Assembly (NCBI GenBank): GCA_009693005.1
Contig: SHYC01000004.1
Location: 1 to 33,567, forward strand
Reading direction: 5' to 3'
Source: Dehalococcoidia bacterium
GTDB taxonomy: Bacteria > Chloroflexota > Dehalococcoidia > SHYD01 > SHYC01
DNA: 33,567 nt
Shown: one piece after another, positions 14,899-22,770 of the stretch
Layout of the letters: every line of letters starts with the position of its first letter
How positions within the stretch are numbered: position 1 is the stretch's first letter
Notes under the pieces: model-generated
Told to the model about the DNA's origin: nothing
The model's input: only the letters and a program-made list of their open reading frames with translations
Database searches by the model: none
Position numbers and translations under genes: made by a program

Positions 14899-16653
14899 AT
14901 GAAGCATAAATCTGACAGCCTAACCGTTATGGGTAGCAGGGTTTTCTATATACTAATGGGACTATGCAGTCTTCTCATCGCAGCAGCCTGTGGCCCATCG
15001 GCTACGCAAGCGCCCTCGGGAGGCCAAGATGCCGGGCAGCCACCCCAGGCCGGCTCTCAACGTCCCCAGAGCGGGGGAACATTGAGATTGATGGGTGGCG
15101 GATATGTAACTTACGGTACCGTAGATATCAACAGGAACAACACCGGCGCCCCGAACGGCTTTGTCGGCCAGTCAGTCAACCAGGTGGTGAAGCGGGAGCT
15201 CGCATCCGGAAAATACGAGATCGTTCCTGACCTCGCCGAGTCCTGGCAGGTGTCACCGGACGGTCTCACCTACACCTTCAAACTCCGTAAAGGCGTTAAG
15301 TTTCAGAACGTCCCTCCAGTCAACGGCCGTGAGTTCACCGCCGACGACGTGGAGTACATGATCAAGCGCACCAGCGCCGACCCGGAGATAGTGCCGGCTA
15401 AGTGGAAAGAGCTCTTCATTAGACGCTCGGACTTTACCAGCATCTCCTCCCTCACAAAACCCGACAAGTACACAGTGGTCATAAAATTGAAGCAGATCGA
15501 CGCCGTCTTCATGCACAACATGGCCACCCTGGGAACTGCGGTCGTGCCCCACGAGCTAATAGAGGAGAACCCGGACAAGCTTATCCAGGACAAGATAATA
15601 GGCACCGGCCCGTTCATCTGTAAGGAGTATGTCCCGGATGTGAGACAGTACTGTGACCGCAATCCGGATTACTGGAGGAAGGACGAATTCGGCACCCAGC
15701 TACCTTATCTGGACAGGCTGGAGAAGAACTTCTACGGGGGTTCAGATACGTCCGCAGCTGTCGCGGCCTTTCTCTCTGGTCAGATCGATACCTTGGCCTA
15801 TAACATTGGTGGCCCAACCTTGACCGACGCCGACATTAGCACGGTCATGAAGCAGATGAAGGATAAGGTCTATGTGATCAATAGCTCTAGCGGACAGTTT
15901 AGCCACCTCAGGTTCAACGCTGCCCGCGCGCCTTTCGACAACGTAAAAATGAGAAAAGCAGTCTATCTGGCCATAGACCGCCAGCAGATCATAGACTCTA
16001 TTGTCCCCGGCGGTGGTGAAATCACCGGTCTCGTTCCCCCTGCCCTCGCGGGTCAAGGCGCTCAGACGGTCGACGAGCTTATGAAGATGCCGGGCTACCG
16101 CCAGCCCAAGGACCAGGACATTGCCGAAGCCAAGCGGCTGGTCAAAGAGGCCGGTTACGAGGGAGTTACCGTGGAGATGAACACCTCCGGCGCCACGGCC
16201 ACCTCGGCTGACCTGGCAGCTCTAGTGAAAGAGCAGCTTGCCAAAGTAGGGATCAACGTCAAGGTAAAGCTCACCGCCAACTATCAGGACCATCTTAATG
16301 AGATGCTGGCAGACAAATTCCAGTTGACTTGGACTGGGCATGGGGCGTCGCCAGACCCGGACGAATATATCTACAAGCACTTCAATACCGATGGGGCCCG
16401 GAACTACTACAAGTTCTCTGATCCCAAGTGGGACCAGGTCTCGGCAAAACAGAGGTTTGCAGTAACGACGGAGGAGCGCACTAAGGCGATAAAAGAGGCC
16501 CTGGCCTTGCACTCCGAGATTGCGCCCAACGCGCCGATATACAGCAGCCTGAATCAGGACATCTACCGCAACTACACGCACGGTTTTGGCAAGCCCGTTC
16601 AACCTTATGATGGGAGAAACAACTTTGACCTGTACTGGATGGAGAAGCACTAG
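14899..16653 (+). CDS. Family 5 extracellular solute-binding lipoprotein, copy 1
   Basis: This 584-residue lipoprotein is of the oligopeptide/dipeptide/nickel-binding family (SBP_bac_5). After the signal a lipobox (LIAAACGPS) fixes the lipid-bearing Cys, followed by a low-complexity Ser/Pro/Gln linker. Family motifs are ELASGKYEIVPDLAESWQVS, PDGLTYTFKLRKGVKF, FTADDVEYMIKR, IIGTGPFICKEYVPDVR and RNPDYW. A Cys pair (ICKEY...YCDRN) is shared with copies 3 and 4. It would capture a peptide or similar ligand outside the cell for the DppB/C-like permeases encoded downstream. It is expressed from P1 after a leader of about 280 nt. The end of the protein (residues about 460-483) lies in a 71-bp block identical at DNA level to copy 3. 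Confidence 0.95.
   Translation: MKHKSDSLTVMGSRVFYILMGLCSLLIAAACGPSATQAPSGGQDAGQPPQAGSQRPQSGGTLRLMGGGYVTYGTVDINRNNTGAPNGFVGQSVNQVVKRELASGKYEIVPDLAESWQVSPDGLTYTFKLRKGVKFQNVPPVNGREFTADDVEYMIKRTSADPEIVPAKWKELFIRRSDFTSISSLTKPDKYTVVIKLKQIDAVFMHNMATLGTAVVPHELIEENPDKLIQDKIIGTGPFICKEYVPDVRQYCDRNPDYWRKDEFGTQLPYLDRLEKNFYGGSDTSAAVAAFLSGQIDTLAYNIGGPTLTDADISTVMKQMKDKVYVINSSSGQFSHLRFNAARAPFDNVKMRKAVYLAIDRQQIIDSIVPGGGEITGLVPPALAGQGAQTVDELMKMPGYRQPKDQDIAEAKRLVKEAGYEGVTVEMNTSGATATSADLAALVKEQLAKVGINVKVKLTANYQDHLNEMLADKFQLTWTGHGASPDPDEYIYKHFNTDGARNYYKFSDPKWDQVSAKQRFAVTTEERTKAIKEALALHSEIAPNAPIYSSLNQDIYRNYTHGFGKPVQPYDGRNNFDLYWMEKH
16276..16346 (+). repeat. 71-bp block identical to 20214-20284 (copy in lipoprotein 1)
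   Basis: This stretch, starting GCCAACTATCAGG and ending GGGCATGGGGC, is identical base for base to the matching part of lipoprotein gene 3, while sequence directly before and after differs in many silent positions. Copy 4 codes for nearly the same residues here with different codons. The pattern points to recent gene conversion. Confidence 0.9.
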
Positions 16654-16738
16654 GCTATATAACAAAATGCAATTCTCTATATATTACGGGTGTAAGAAGC
16701 TTTGCAAGTATCGTGCCAGGGATAGGATGAGATAAGCA

Positions 16739-18457
16739 ATGGAGTTCCAGCCTGGGAAGAGTTTTTTGTGTTTATTACTAGGACTATGTGGCGTGCTAAT
16801 TGTGGCCTGCGGTCCATCGGGCACACCAGCGCAACCTGCGGGGCAGGGCGCCAAGCCAGCCACCGAAGCCCAACCAGAACGAGGCGGTACTTTGCGACTG
16901 CTGGCCGCGGGGCACTTAAATTATGGGACGACGGACCCACACAGGTCTCCCTTCGGTCCCATACCCTTTTCTGGACAGTCTACAAACAAGGTGCTCAAAC
17001 GCAACATAATGTCCGGCAACTACGAGATCATCCCCGAGCTTGCGGAGAGTTGGGATGCAGCGCCCGATGGCATGAGCTATACTTTTAGACTGCACAAGGG
17101 TGTGAAGTTCCACAATGTGCCACCAGTGAATGGTAGAGAGTTCACTGCCGATGACGTGGAGTACATGATACGGCGTATTAGCGCCGACCCGGAGATAGTA
17201 CCGGCTAAGTGGGTCCCCTTTTTTGTCAAGCGCAGCGACTTTGTGAACGTGGCTGGGTTCGAGAAACCAGACAAGTACACTATCGTTGTGAAAATGAAAA
17301 AGCCCGACCCCACCTTCCTCCACAACATGGCTAACAACAGTGCCGTTATCCTTCCGCATGAGCTAATAGAGGAGAATCCAGAGAAGCTGGTCCAGGACAA
17401 GATAATTGGCACGGGACCCTTCATGCACAAAGAGTATGTGCCCGATGTCAGGCATGTAGTTGAGCGCAATCCCGACTACTGGAAGAAGGATGAGCGGGGC
17501 GTCCAACTGCCGTACCTTGATAAGCTAGTTAAGGACTATTACTCATCCAGGGGTGCCGACGTTGCAGCATCCGTGGCTGCGTTCCTCTCTGGCCAGATAG
17601 ACGCCCTGGCTGCCATAGGTGGCGGGAACAACCTTAACAGTGCCGACATAGAGACAGTAATGAGGCAGATGGGGGACAAATCCTATGCTACCTCCAGCCC
17701 TGGCTACGGTGTTTTCCACCTGAGATTCAACACCAAGCGGCCCCCCTTTGATAATGTAAAGATGAGGCGCGCCGTGACACTGGCCCTGGACCGGGAGCAG
17801 ATAAAATCAGCTCTCTCGGCCCCCTCGACACTGAGCGGCTTCATCCCTCCGCTCCTCGCCGAAGGCGGGGCCCAAACCGTGGAAAACCTCCTCAAGTTGC
17901 CCGGCTACCGGGAGCCGAAAGAACAGGATATTGCGGAAGCCAAGAAGCTGGTGCGGGAAGCTGGTTTTGATGGCGTCGCTGTGGGAGTTCACTTTCATAA
18001 CCCAGACTGGGTTGACTCAGCATCCATAATCAAGGAGCAGTTAGGGCGGATCGGAATTAATGTAAGCATAACAATTAACGCCAGTTCTGAGGTTAGTATA
18101 GCCAACATGGAGGCCAACAAGTTCGAGATGATGCTATGGAGCCAAGCCTTCGATGGGGAGATTGGTGAGTACGTCTATTCCCATTTCCACACCAAGGGGT
18201 CCAGGAATTACTACAAGTTCTCTGACCCCAATTGGGACGACCTAGCTGAGAAGCAGAGGGCTGCGGTTAACTTAGAGGAGAGAAAGAAGATAATTAAAGA
18301 GGTTATTGCCTATCAAGTGGATATAGTGCCCAATGCCCCTATATCAAGCGGCTTGACTAGGAGCATCTATCGCAGCTATACACACGGCTTTGGAACGCCG
18401 GTCAATTCGGGCGACGCCAGTCAGAACACTGATGTGTACTGGGTGGACAAGCACTAG
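16739..18457 (+). CDS. Family 5 extracellular solute-binding lipoprotein, copy 2 (most divergent)
   Basis: This 572-residue paralogue of the neighbouring lipoproteins has lipobox LIVACGPS and the same core motifs (FTADDVEYMIRR, IIGTGPFMHKEYVPDVR, RNPDYWKKDERG). It is the most divergent copy: the two Cys shared by the other three are both replaced (FMHKEY for FICKEY, HVVERN for QYCDRN), and the ligand-side segment near residues 395-440 differs strongly (VAVGVHFHNPDWVDSAS instead of VTVEMNTSGATATSAD). I infer a different ligand range. There is no own promoter in the 85-nt gap after copy 1, so it is probably transcribed from P1 and ended by the terminator at 18493-18524. The ribosome site is weak (AGGATGAG region). 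Confidence 0.94.
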   Translation: MEFQPGKSFLCLLLGLCGVLIVACGPSGTPAQPAGQGAKPATEAQPERGGTLRLLAAGHLNYGTTDPHRSPFGPIPFSGQSTNKVLKRNIMSGNYEIIPELAESWDAAPDGMSYTFRLHKGVKFHNVPPVNGREFTADDVEYMIRRISADPEIVPAKWVPFFVKRSDFVNVAGFEKPDKYTIVVKMKKPDPTFLHNMANNSAVILPHELIEENPEKLVQDKIIGTGPFMHKEYVPDVRHVVERNPDYWKKDERGVQLPYLDKLVKDYYSSRGADVAASVAAFLSGQIDALAAIGGGNNLNSADIETVMRQMGDKSYATSSPGYGVFHLRFNTKRPPFDNVKMRRAVTLALDREQIKSALSAPSTLSGFIPPLLAEGGAQTVENLLKLPGYREPKEQDIAEAKKLVREAGFDGVAVGVHFHNPDWVDSASIIKEQLGRIGINVSITINASSEVSIANMEANKFEMMLWSQAFDGEIGEYVYSHFHTKGSRNYYKFSDPNWDDLAEKQRAAVNLEERKKIIKEVIAYQVDIVPNAPISSGLTRSIYRSYTHGFGTPVNSGDASQNTDVYWVDKH

Positions 18458-18492
18458 GCTATACGCTCAAAGATATGCTTTGGCCCTTATCG

Positions 18493-18524
18493 GGGGCGCC
18501 TGTATAAGGCGCCCCTCCTTTTTT
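18493..18524 (+). terminator. Intrinsic terminator after lipoprotein gene 2
   Basis: GGGGCGCC (18493-18500) and GGCGCCCC (18508-18515) form a perfect 8-bp GC stem with a 7-nt loop, followed by TCC and six T (18519-18524). It separates the copy 1-2 transcript from promoter P2, which begins 12 nt further on. Confidence 0.9.
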
Positions 18525-18535
18525 ATGTATATTTA

Positions 18536-18564
18536 TTGACAATCCATTATGTCTAAGGTATAAC
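18536..18564 (+). promoter_or_regulatory. Sigma70-type promoter P2 for lipoprotein gene 3
   Basis: TTGACA (18536-18541), a 17-bp spacer and TATAAC (18559-18564). The region after the -10 (CCATCTAATATATT) matches P1 almost base for base, so the two promoters share ancestry or a regulator. It starts immediately after the terminator of the previous unit. Confidence 0.8.
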
Positions 18565-18593
18565 CATCTAATATATTATGAATAGGGTATATC

Positions 18594-18626
18594 GAAGCTT
18601 TCTTTTATGGCAACATAAGCGGCTTC
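18594..18626 (+). other. Leader 2: 5' hairpin with GCAA tetraloop
   Basis: TTATG (18605-18609) and CATAA (18614-18618) close a GCAA loop, a stable GNRA type. An outer stem GAAGC (18594-18598) and GCTTC (18622-18626) extends it. It begins about 25 nt after the expected transcription start, comparable to the hairpins of leaders 1 and 3. Confidence 0.4.
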
Positions 18627-18676
18627 ACAGGTCGTTACCAATCTACCGTTATTATAAGCCAGGAGGGTTCAGAAAT

Positions 18677-18691
18677 ATGCGAGTGACTTGA
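18677..18691 (+). CDS. Leader 2 mini-ORF (MRVT)
   Basis: ATG-CGA-GTG-ACT-TGA follows the very strong ribosome site AGGAGGG (18661-18667) with a 9-nt gap. It lies 113 nt after the -10 box and 164 nt before the lipoprotein ATG, matching the geometry of leaders 1 and 3. The strong ribosome site without a long frame behind it is hard to explain otherwise. Confidence 0.4.
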   Translation: MRVT

Positions 18692-18854
18692 GCAACAGGA
18701 CCGCAGACGCCCACATTGCTATTCCAACCAAACCATCTTCGTTGACAAAACTCAGGAATTGCGGCAGACCCAATGCGCACACGGAGTTGTTTCAATACAG
18801 GCCATTAGCGGGCAGGGAGATTATTCAGGAAGTTAAAAGGAGTCGACCAAATAA

Positions 18855-20591
18855 ATGCAGCATCAATTTAATAGAACAAGGTTTTTCTATATATTACTTG
18901 GGCTATGCAGCCTTCTTATCGCGGCGGCCTGCGGTCCCTCGGCAACCCAAGCGCCGTCCGGCACGCAGGGTGGGGCGCAGCCGCCAACTACCTCCGACAA
19001 GCCCCAGAAGGGTGGAATATTGAAGCTGATGGGTGGCGGTTACGTCTCCTACGGCACCACCGACGCTCACAGAGCTTCCTTCGGCCCTCCCACGGGCTTC
19101 TCAGCCCAGTCTGTCAACCAGGTTGTCAAGCGCAACCTCATGTCCGGCAAATACGAGATCATTCCCGAGCTTGCTGAAAGCTGGACACAATCACCCGACG
19201 GCCTCACTTATACCTTCAAGCTCCAGAAGGGCGTCAAGTTCCAGAACCTGCCGCCTGTCAATGGTAGAGAGTTCACCTCAGACGACGTGGAGTACATGAT
19301 CAAGCGCATTAGCGCCGATCCGGCCATCGTCCTTGAGAAATGGACTCAGCTTTTCACCCGGCGCTCCGATTTCACCTCCATATCATCTATTGAGAAGCCG
19401 GACAAATACACGATTATCGTAAAGATGAAGCAGCCCGATGCTGTATTCATGCACAATTTGGCAACAATCGGCTCCATTATCGTTCCCAAAGAAATGATAG
19501 ATGAAAACCCGGACAAGCTAATACAGGACAAGATAATAGGCACTGGTCCCTTCATCTGTAAAGAGTATGTCCCCGATGTAAGGCACTACTGCGACCGCAA
19601 TCCTGACTACTGGAAGAAAGATGCGGATGGAGTACAGCTGCCTTACTTTGACAGACTGGAGAAGAACTTCTACAGCGGCGGGGATACTTCCGGTGCGGTT
19701 GCAGCCTTCCTCTCCAGCCAGACCGACGTGCTGGCAGGCTCTATCGCAAGCTTCTCTCTCACTGATGCAGACATTAAAACCGTGATGAACCAGATGAAAG
19801 ACAAGGCGTACATGATCGCCAACTCCGGCAGCAACTTCTCACATCTCAGAATCAATGCTACTCGGGCTCCGTTCAACAACGTCAAGATGCGTCAGGCAGT
19901 GAATCTTGCGATTGACCGCCAGCAAATAATAGACTCGACTGTTCCGGGAGGCGCGGAACTCAGCGGAATCGTCCCGCCCGCTCTGTCGGATGGCGGCGCA
20001 CAGACAGGAGACGAGCTTATGAAGCTTCCCGGCTACAGACCGCAGAAAGACCAGGACATCGCTGAGGCAAAGAAGCTGGTGAAGGATGCAGGCTTCGAGG
20101 GCGTCACTATAGAGATGAACACCTCGGGTGGCACAGCAACTAGCGCCGACCAGGCTTCCCTTGTTAAGCAGCAGCTAGCCAAAATAGGGATTACAGTAAA
20201 CATAAAACTGACTGCCAACTATCAGGACCATCTTAATGAGATGCTGGCAGACAAATTCCAGTTGACTTGGACTGGGCATGGGGCTTCTCCTGACTTTGAT
20301 GAATACATATATAAGCATCTCCACTCCAAGGGCGCGAGGAACTATTACAAGTTTTCCGATCCCAAGTGGGACCAGTTGGCTGATAAGCAGAGATTCGCAG
20401 CCAACCTTGAAGAGCGCAAGAAAGCCGTCAAAGAAGCTGTTGCGTATCACGAAGAGATTGTTCCCAATGTCATCTTGTATGCAAGCTTGAACCAGAGCAT
20501 ATACCGGAACTACACCCACGGCTGGGGAAAGCCGGTGCAACCTTATGACGGTTTGACCTCTTTTGACGAGTACTGGATGGAGAAGCGCTAG
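18855..20591 (+). CDS. Family 5 extracellular solute-binding lipoprotein, copy 3
   Basis: This 578-residue lipoprotein is close to copies 1 and 4. The lipobox is LLIAAACGPS, followed by a short Gly/Ser/Pro linker. Motifs are NLMSGKYEIIPELAESW, FTSDDVEYMIKRISADP, GTGPFICKEYVPDVRHYCDR and RNPDYWKKDADGVQLPY. The SGGTATSAD segment near residue 420 is shared with copies 1 and 4, suggesting a similar ligand pocket. It has its own promoter P2 and leader. AAGGAG (18838-18843) lies 11 nt before ATG 18855, a slightly long gap; no better start exists because the lipoprotein signal begins directly afterwards. It contains the second copy of the 71-bp identical block. Confidence 0.95.
   Translation: MQHQFNRTRFFYILLGLCSLLIAAACGPSATQAPSGTQGGAQPPTTSDKPQKGGILKLMGGGYVSYGTTDAHRASFGPPTGFSAQSVNQVVKRNLMSGKYEIIPELAESWTQSPDGLTYTFKLQKGVKFQNLPPVNGREFTSDDVEYMIKRISADPAIVLEKWTQLFTRRSDFTSISSIEKPDKYTIIVKMKQPDAVFMHNLATIGSIIVPKEMIDENPDKLIQDKIIGTGPFICKEYVPDVRHYCDRNPDYWKKDADGVQLPYFDRLEKNFYSGGDTSGAVAAFLSSQTDVLAGSIASFSLTDADIKTVMNQMKDKAYMIANSGSNFSHLRINATRAPFNNVKMRQAVNLAIDRQQIIDSTVPGGAELSGIVPPALSDGGAQTGDELMKLPGYRPQKDQDIAEAKKLVKDAGFEGVTIEMNTSGGTATSADQASLVKQQLAKIGITVNIKLTANYQDHLNEMLADKFQLTWTGHGASPDFDEYIYKHLHSKGARNYYKFSDPKWDQLADKQRFAANLEERKKAVKEAVAYHEEIVPNVILYASLNQSIYRNYTHGWGKPVQPYDGLTSFDEYWMEKR
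20214..20284 (+). repeat. 71-bp block identical to 16276-16346 (copy in lipoprotein 3)
   Basis: This is the partner of the block in lipoprotein gene 1. Flanks differ at once: CTGCC versus CCGCC before the block and TTCTCC versus GTCGCC after it. The direction of copying cannot be told from the window. Confidence 0.9.
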
Positions 20592-20628
20592 GACAAAGGC
20601 TTGTAACAACGTAGAGTACAATCTACTA

Positions 20629-20658
20629 TTGACATCGACCTGAAATTTGGAGTATAAC
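20629..20658 (+). promoter_or_regulatory. Sigma70-type promoter P3 for lipoprotein gene 4
   Basis: TTGACA (20629-20634), 18-bp spacer and TATAAC (20653-20658), the same box pair as P1 and P2. The sequence beyond the -10 (CTAACCACC) differs from the other two after the first base, so the shared part here is the boxes only. Confidence 0.75.
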
Positions 20659-20680
20659 CTAACCACCGACTAATAAAACC

Positions 20681-20716
20681 TAACTTCTCCCTTACCAAAT
20701 AGTAAGGGAGAAGTTA
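20681..20716 (+). other. Leader 3: perfect 15-bp hairpin near the 5' end
   Basis: Positions 20681-20695 and 20702-20716 are perfectly complementary around the 6-nt loop CAAATA. No T-run follows, so it is not a normal terminator. Starting about 15 nt after the expected transcript start, it could stabilise the RNA 5' end, or be the target of a processing enzyme or an RNA-binding protein. Confidence 0.7.
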
Positions 20717-20756
20717 TAAGCTGAACATGGAGTTCCGCTCAGGAGGAAAGGGAGAA

Positions 20757-20771
20757 GTGTTAATAACGTAG
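20757..20771 (+). CDS. Leader 3 mini-ORF (MLIT)
   Basis: GTG-TTA-ATA-ACG-TAG follows AGGAGG (20741-20746) with a 10-nt gap and lies 99 nt after the -10 box. An in-frame ATG at 20727 would give a 14-codon version (starting MEFRSGGK), but it has no ribosome site at good distance. That longer version begins with the same ten bases, ATGGAGTTCC, as lipoprotein gene 2, so it might be a relic of a duplicated gene start. Confidence 0.35.
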   Translation: MLIT

Positions 20772-20775
20772 TGCT

Positions 20776-20811
20776 GAGTAGGCTAACTGTTAGGCCGCAG
20801 CTAGCCTACTC
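20776..20811 (+). other. Leader 3: second hairpin after the mini-ORF
   Basis: GAGTAGGCTA (20776-20785) and TAGCCTACTC (20802-20811) are perfect 10-bp complements with a 16-nt loop. The hairpin starts 5 nt after the mini-ORF stop, so ribosomes on the mini-ORF would cover its left arm. No T-run follows. Confidence 0.6.
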
Positions 20812-20938
20812 ATGTGCGTTAGTCTCTCTTAAGCCCGTAGATATCATCAAGTAAACATCGTTTAACCGTTGAATTTTCCTAGAGTTGCTATTGAGACTAT
20901 AAAAGGGGACCTGCTGTAGAGAATAGGAGGGGATGTTA

Positions 20939-22693
20939 ATGTTCCAGACTTGTAGTGAGCCTGGCCGAACTAAAGGAAAAGCTGCCCTGGTATGGGCATA
21001 TCTCGCTGCAAGCGCTCTGCTGCTGGCAGCCTGCGGTCCATCGGCAACACAAACACCATCCGGAACCCAAAGTGAACAGCCACCACAGGCTCAAGGACAG
21101 CCGCAGCGTGGTGGAGCATTCCGCGTTATGGTTTCGGGATATGTGTCCTACGGAACAGTAGACGCTCACCGCGCCTCATTTAGCCCACCGGTCGGTTTCG
21201 CCGGCCAATCCGTTAATCAGATTGTCAAACGCAACCTCAATTCCGGCAAGTATGATATCATTCCAGACCTGGCAGAAAGCTGGCAGGTCTCTCCGGACGG
21301 GCTTACCTACACTTTCAAGCTCCACAAAGGCGTCAAGTTCCAGAACGTCCCTCCGGTCAACGGCAGAGAGTTCACCTCAGACGACGTGGAGTATATGATA
21401 AAGCGCATCAGCGCAGACCCATCGATAGTGCTCGACAAATGGAAGGACCTGTTCACCAGGCGCAGTGATTTTACCAGCGTCGCCAGCATCGAGAAGCCGG
21501 ACAAGTACACCGTAGTAGTTAGGATGAAGCAGCCTGATGCAGTCTTCATGCATAACATGGCCACTATCGGCACGATCATCGTGCCCAAAGAGATGATAGA
21601 TGAAAACCCGGACAGGCTTATCCAGGACAAGATCATAGGCACCGGTCCTTTTATCTGTAAGGAATATGTGCCGGACGTCAGACAGTACTGCGACCGCAAT
21701 CCGGACTACTGGAAGAAGGATGAAAATGGCACTCAACTACCCTATCTGGACAGGCTGGAGAAGAATTTCTATAGCGGGGGCGATACTTCTGGGGCCATTG
21801 CTGCCTTCCTGGCGGGCCAGATCGAAGCGCTGGCTGGTCAAGGTGGTGGTCCACCGTCCCTAACCGATGCAGACATAACTACGATAACGAAGCAGATGGG
21901 CGATAAGGCCTACTTGATCACCAGTTCCGGTGGAAATTTCGGACATATCAGGATCAACGCCAAGCGTCCGCCTTTCGACAATGTAAAGATGAGAAGGGCC
22001 GTTTATCTGGCAATAGACCGGCAGCAGATCATCGATTCGACCAATCGGGGTGGCGCGGAGATCAGCGCCCTTATTCCGCCAGCCCTCGCAGGAGGCGGTG
22101 CGCAGTCGGTGGATGACTTGTTGAAGCTGCCGGGCTATCGCCAGCCCAAGGACCAGGATATCGCCGAGGCCAAGAGGCTGGTCAAGGAGGCCGGTTACGA
22201 TGGAGCCACGATAGATATGAACACATCGGGCAGCACAGCAGTAATCGCAGATCTGGCAGCCCTTATTAAGGAGCAGCTAGGCAAAGCAGGTATAAATGTC
22301 AACGTAAAGCTGACAGCTAACTATCAGGACCATCTGAACGAGATGCTGGCCGACAAGTTTAACCTTACTTACACGGGCCATGGCGCCTCCCCTGACCCTG
22401 ACGAGTATATCTACAAGCACTTCGCTACCAAAGGAGCCAGGAACTACTACAAGTTCTCTGACCCCAAGTGGGACCAGCTCGCTGAGAAGCAGAGGGCTGC
22501 GGTTACTGACGAGGAGCGCAAAAAGGCGGTGCAGGAGGCTGTAGCGTACCACGCTGAAGTGGCGCCCTCTGTTCCCTTGTCTGCCACCTACAATCAGTTC
22601 TTTTACCGTTCTTACACTCACGGTTTTGGCAAGCCAGTGCAGAACGTTGATGGCAGCGCCTACTTCGATGTCTACTGGATGGACAAGCGCTAG
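20939..22693 (+). CDS. Family 5 extracellular solute-binding lipoprotein, copy 4
   Basis: This paralogue of about 584 residues has an atypical, longer signal region (MFQTCSEPGRTKGKAALVWA) before the lipobox LLLAACGPS. I prefer ATG 20939: the ribosome site AGGAGGGG (20925-20932) touches the alternative ATG at 20933 but is well spaced for this one. Core motifs are as in copies 1 and 3 (FTSDDVEYMIKRISADP, FICKEYVPDVRQYCDRN, NTSGSTAVIADLAA). It has its own promoter P3 and leader. The 77-nt gap to the permease gene contains no terminator, so gene 4 and both permeases are probably one transcript, making this copy the likely default partner of the transporter. Confidence 0.94.
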   Translation: MFQTCSEPGRTKGKAALVWAYLAASALLLAACGPSATQTPSGTQSEQPPQAQGQPQRGGAFRVMVSGYVSYGTVDAHRASFSPPVGFAGQSVNQIVKRNLNSGKYDIIPDLAESWQVSPDGLTYTFKLHKGVKFQNVPPVNGREFTSDDVEYMIKRISADPSIVLDKWKDLFTRRSDFTSVASIEKPDKYTVVVRMKQPDAVFMHNMATIGTIIVPKEMIDENPDRLIQDKIIGTGPFICKEYVPDVRQYCDRNPDYWKKDENGTQLPYLDRLEKNFYSGGDTSGAIAAFLAGQIEALAGQGGGPPSLTDADITTITKQMGDKAYLITSSGGNFGHIRINAKRPPFDNVKMRRAVYLAIDRQQIIDSTNRGGAEISALIPPALAGGGAQSVDDLLKLPGYRQPKDQDIAEAKRLVKEAGYDGATIDMNTSGSTAVIADLAALIKEQLGKAGINVNVKLTANYQDHLNEMLADKFNLTYTGHGASPDPDEYIYKHFATKGARNYYKFSDPKWDQLAEKQRAAVTDEERKKAVQEAVAYHAEVAPSVPLSATYNQFFYRSYTHGFGKPVQNVDGSAYFDVYWMDKR

Positions 22694-22770
22694 GAGCAAA
22701 GGTCCACCAAGATGGAAGGCAGACTATCGCCTACCGCCGGGAAGACTAAATCTACAGTAAGGAGGTATAT

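Noticed and set aside
18742-18747. A second TTGACA inside leader 2
   Set aside because: No -10-like hexamer occurs at 16-18 bp downstream.
18688-19023. 111-codon plus-strand ORF before and within lipoprotein gene 3
   Set aside because: It begins inside the mini-ORF stop region, has no ribosome site, and most of it is out of frame with the clear lipoprotein gene.
20175-20666. 163-codon minus-strand ORF (and similar antisense ORFs at 15253-15662, 16222-16665, 17077-17469, 21307-21736, 22277-22699)
   Set aside because: They lie antisense to the four lipoprotein genes at matching places and mirror the codon bias of those genes; no ribosome sites or recognisable domains.
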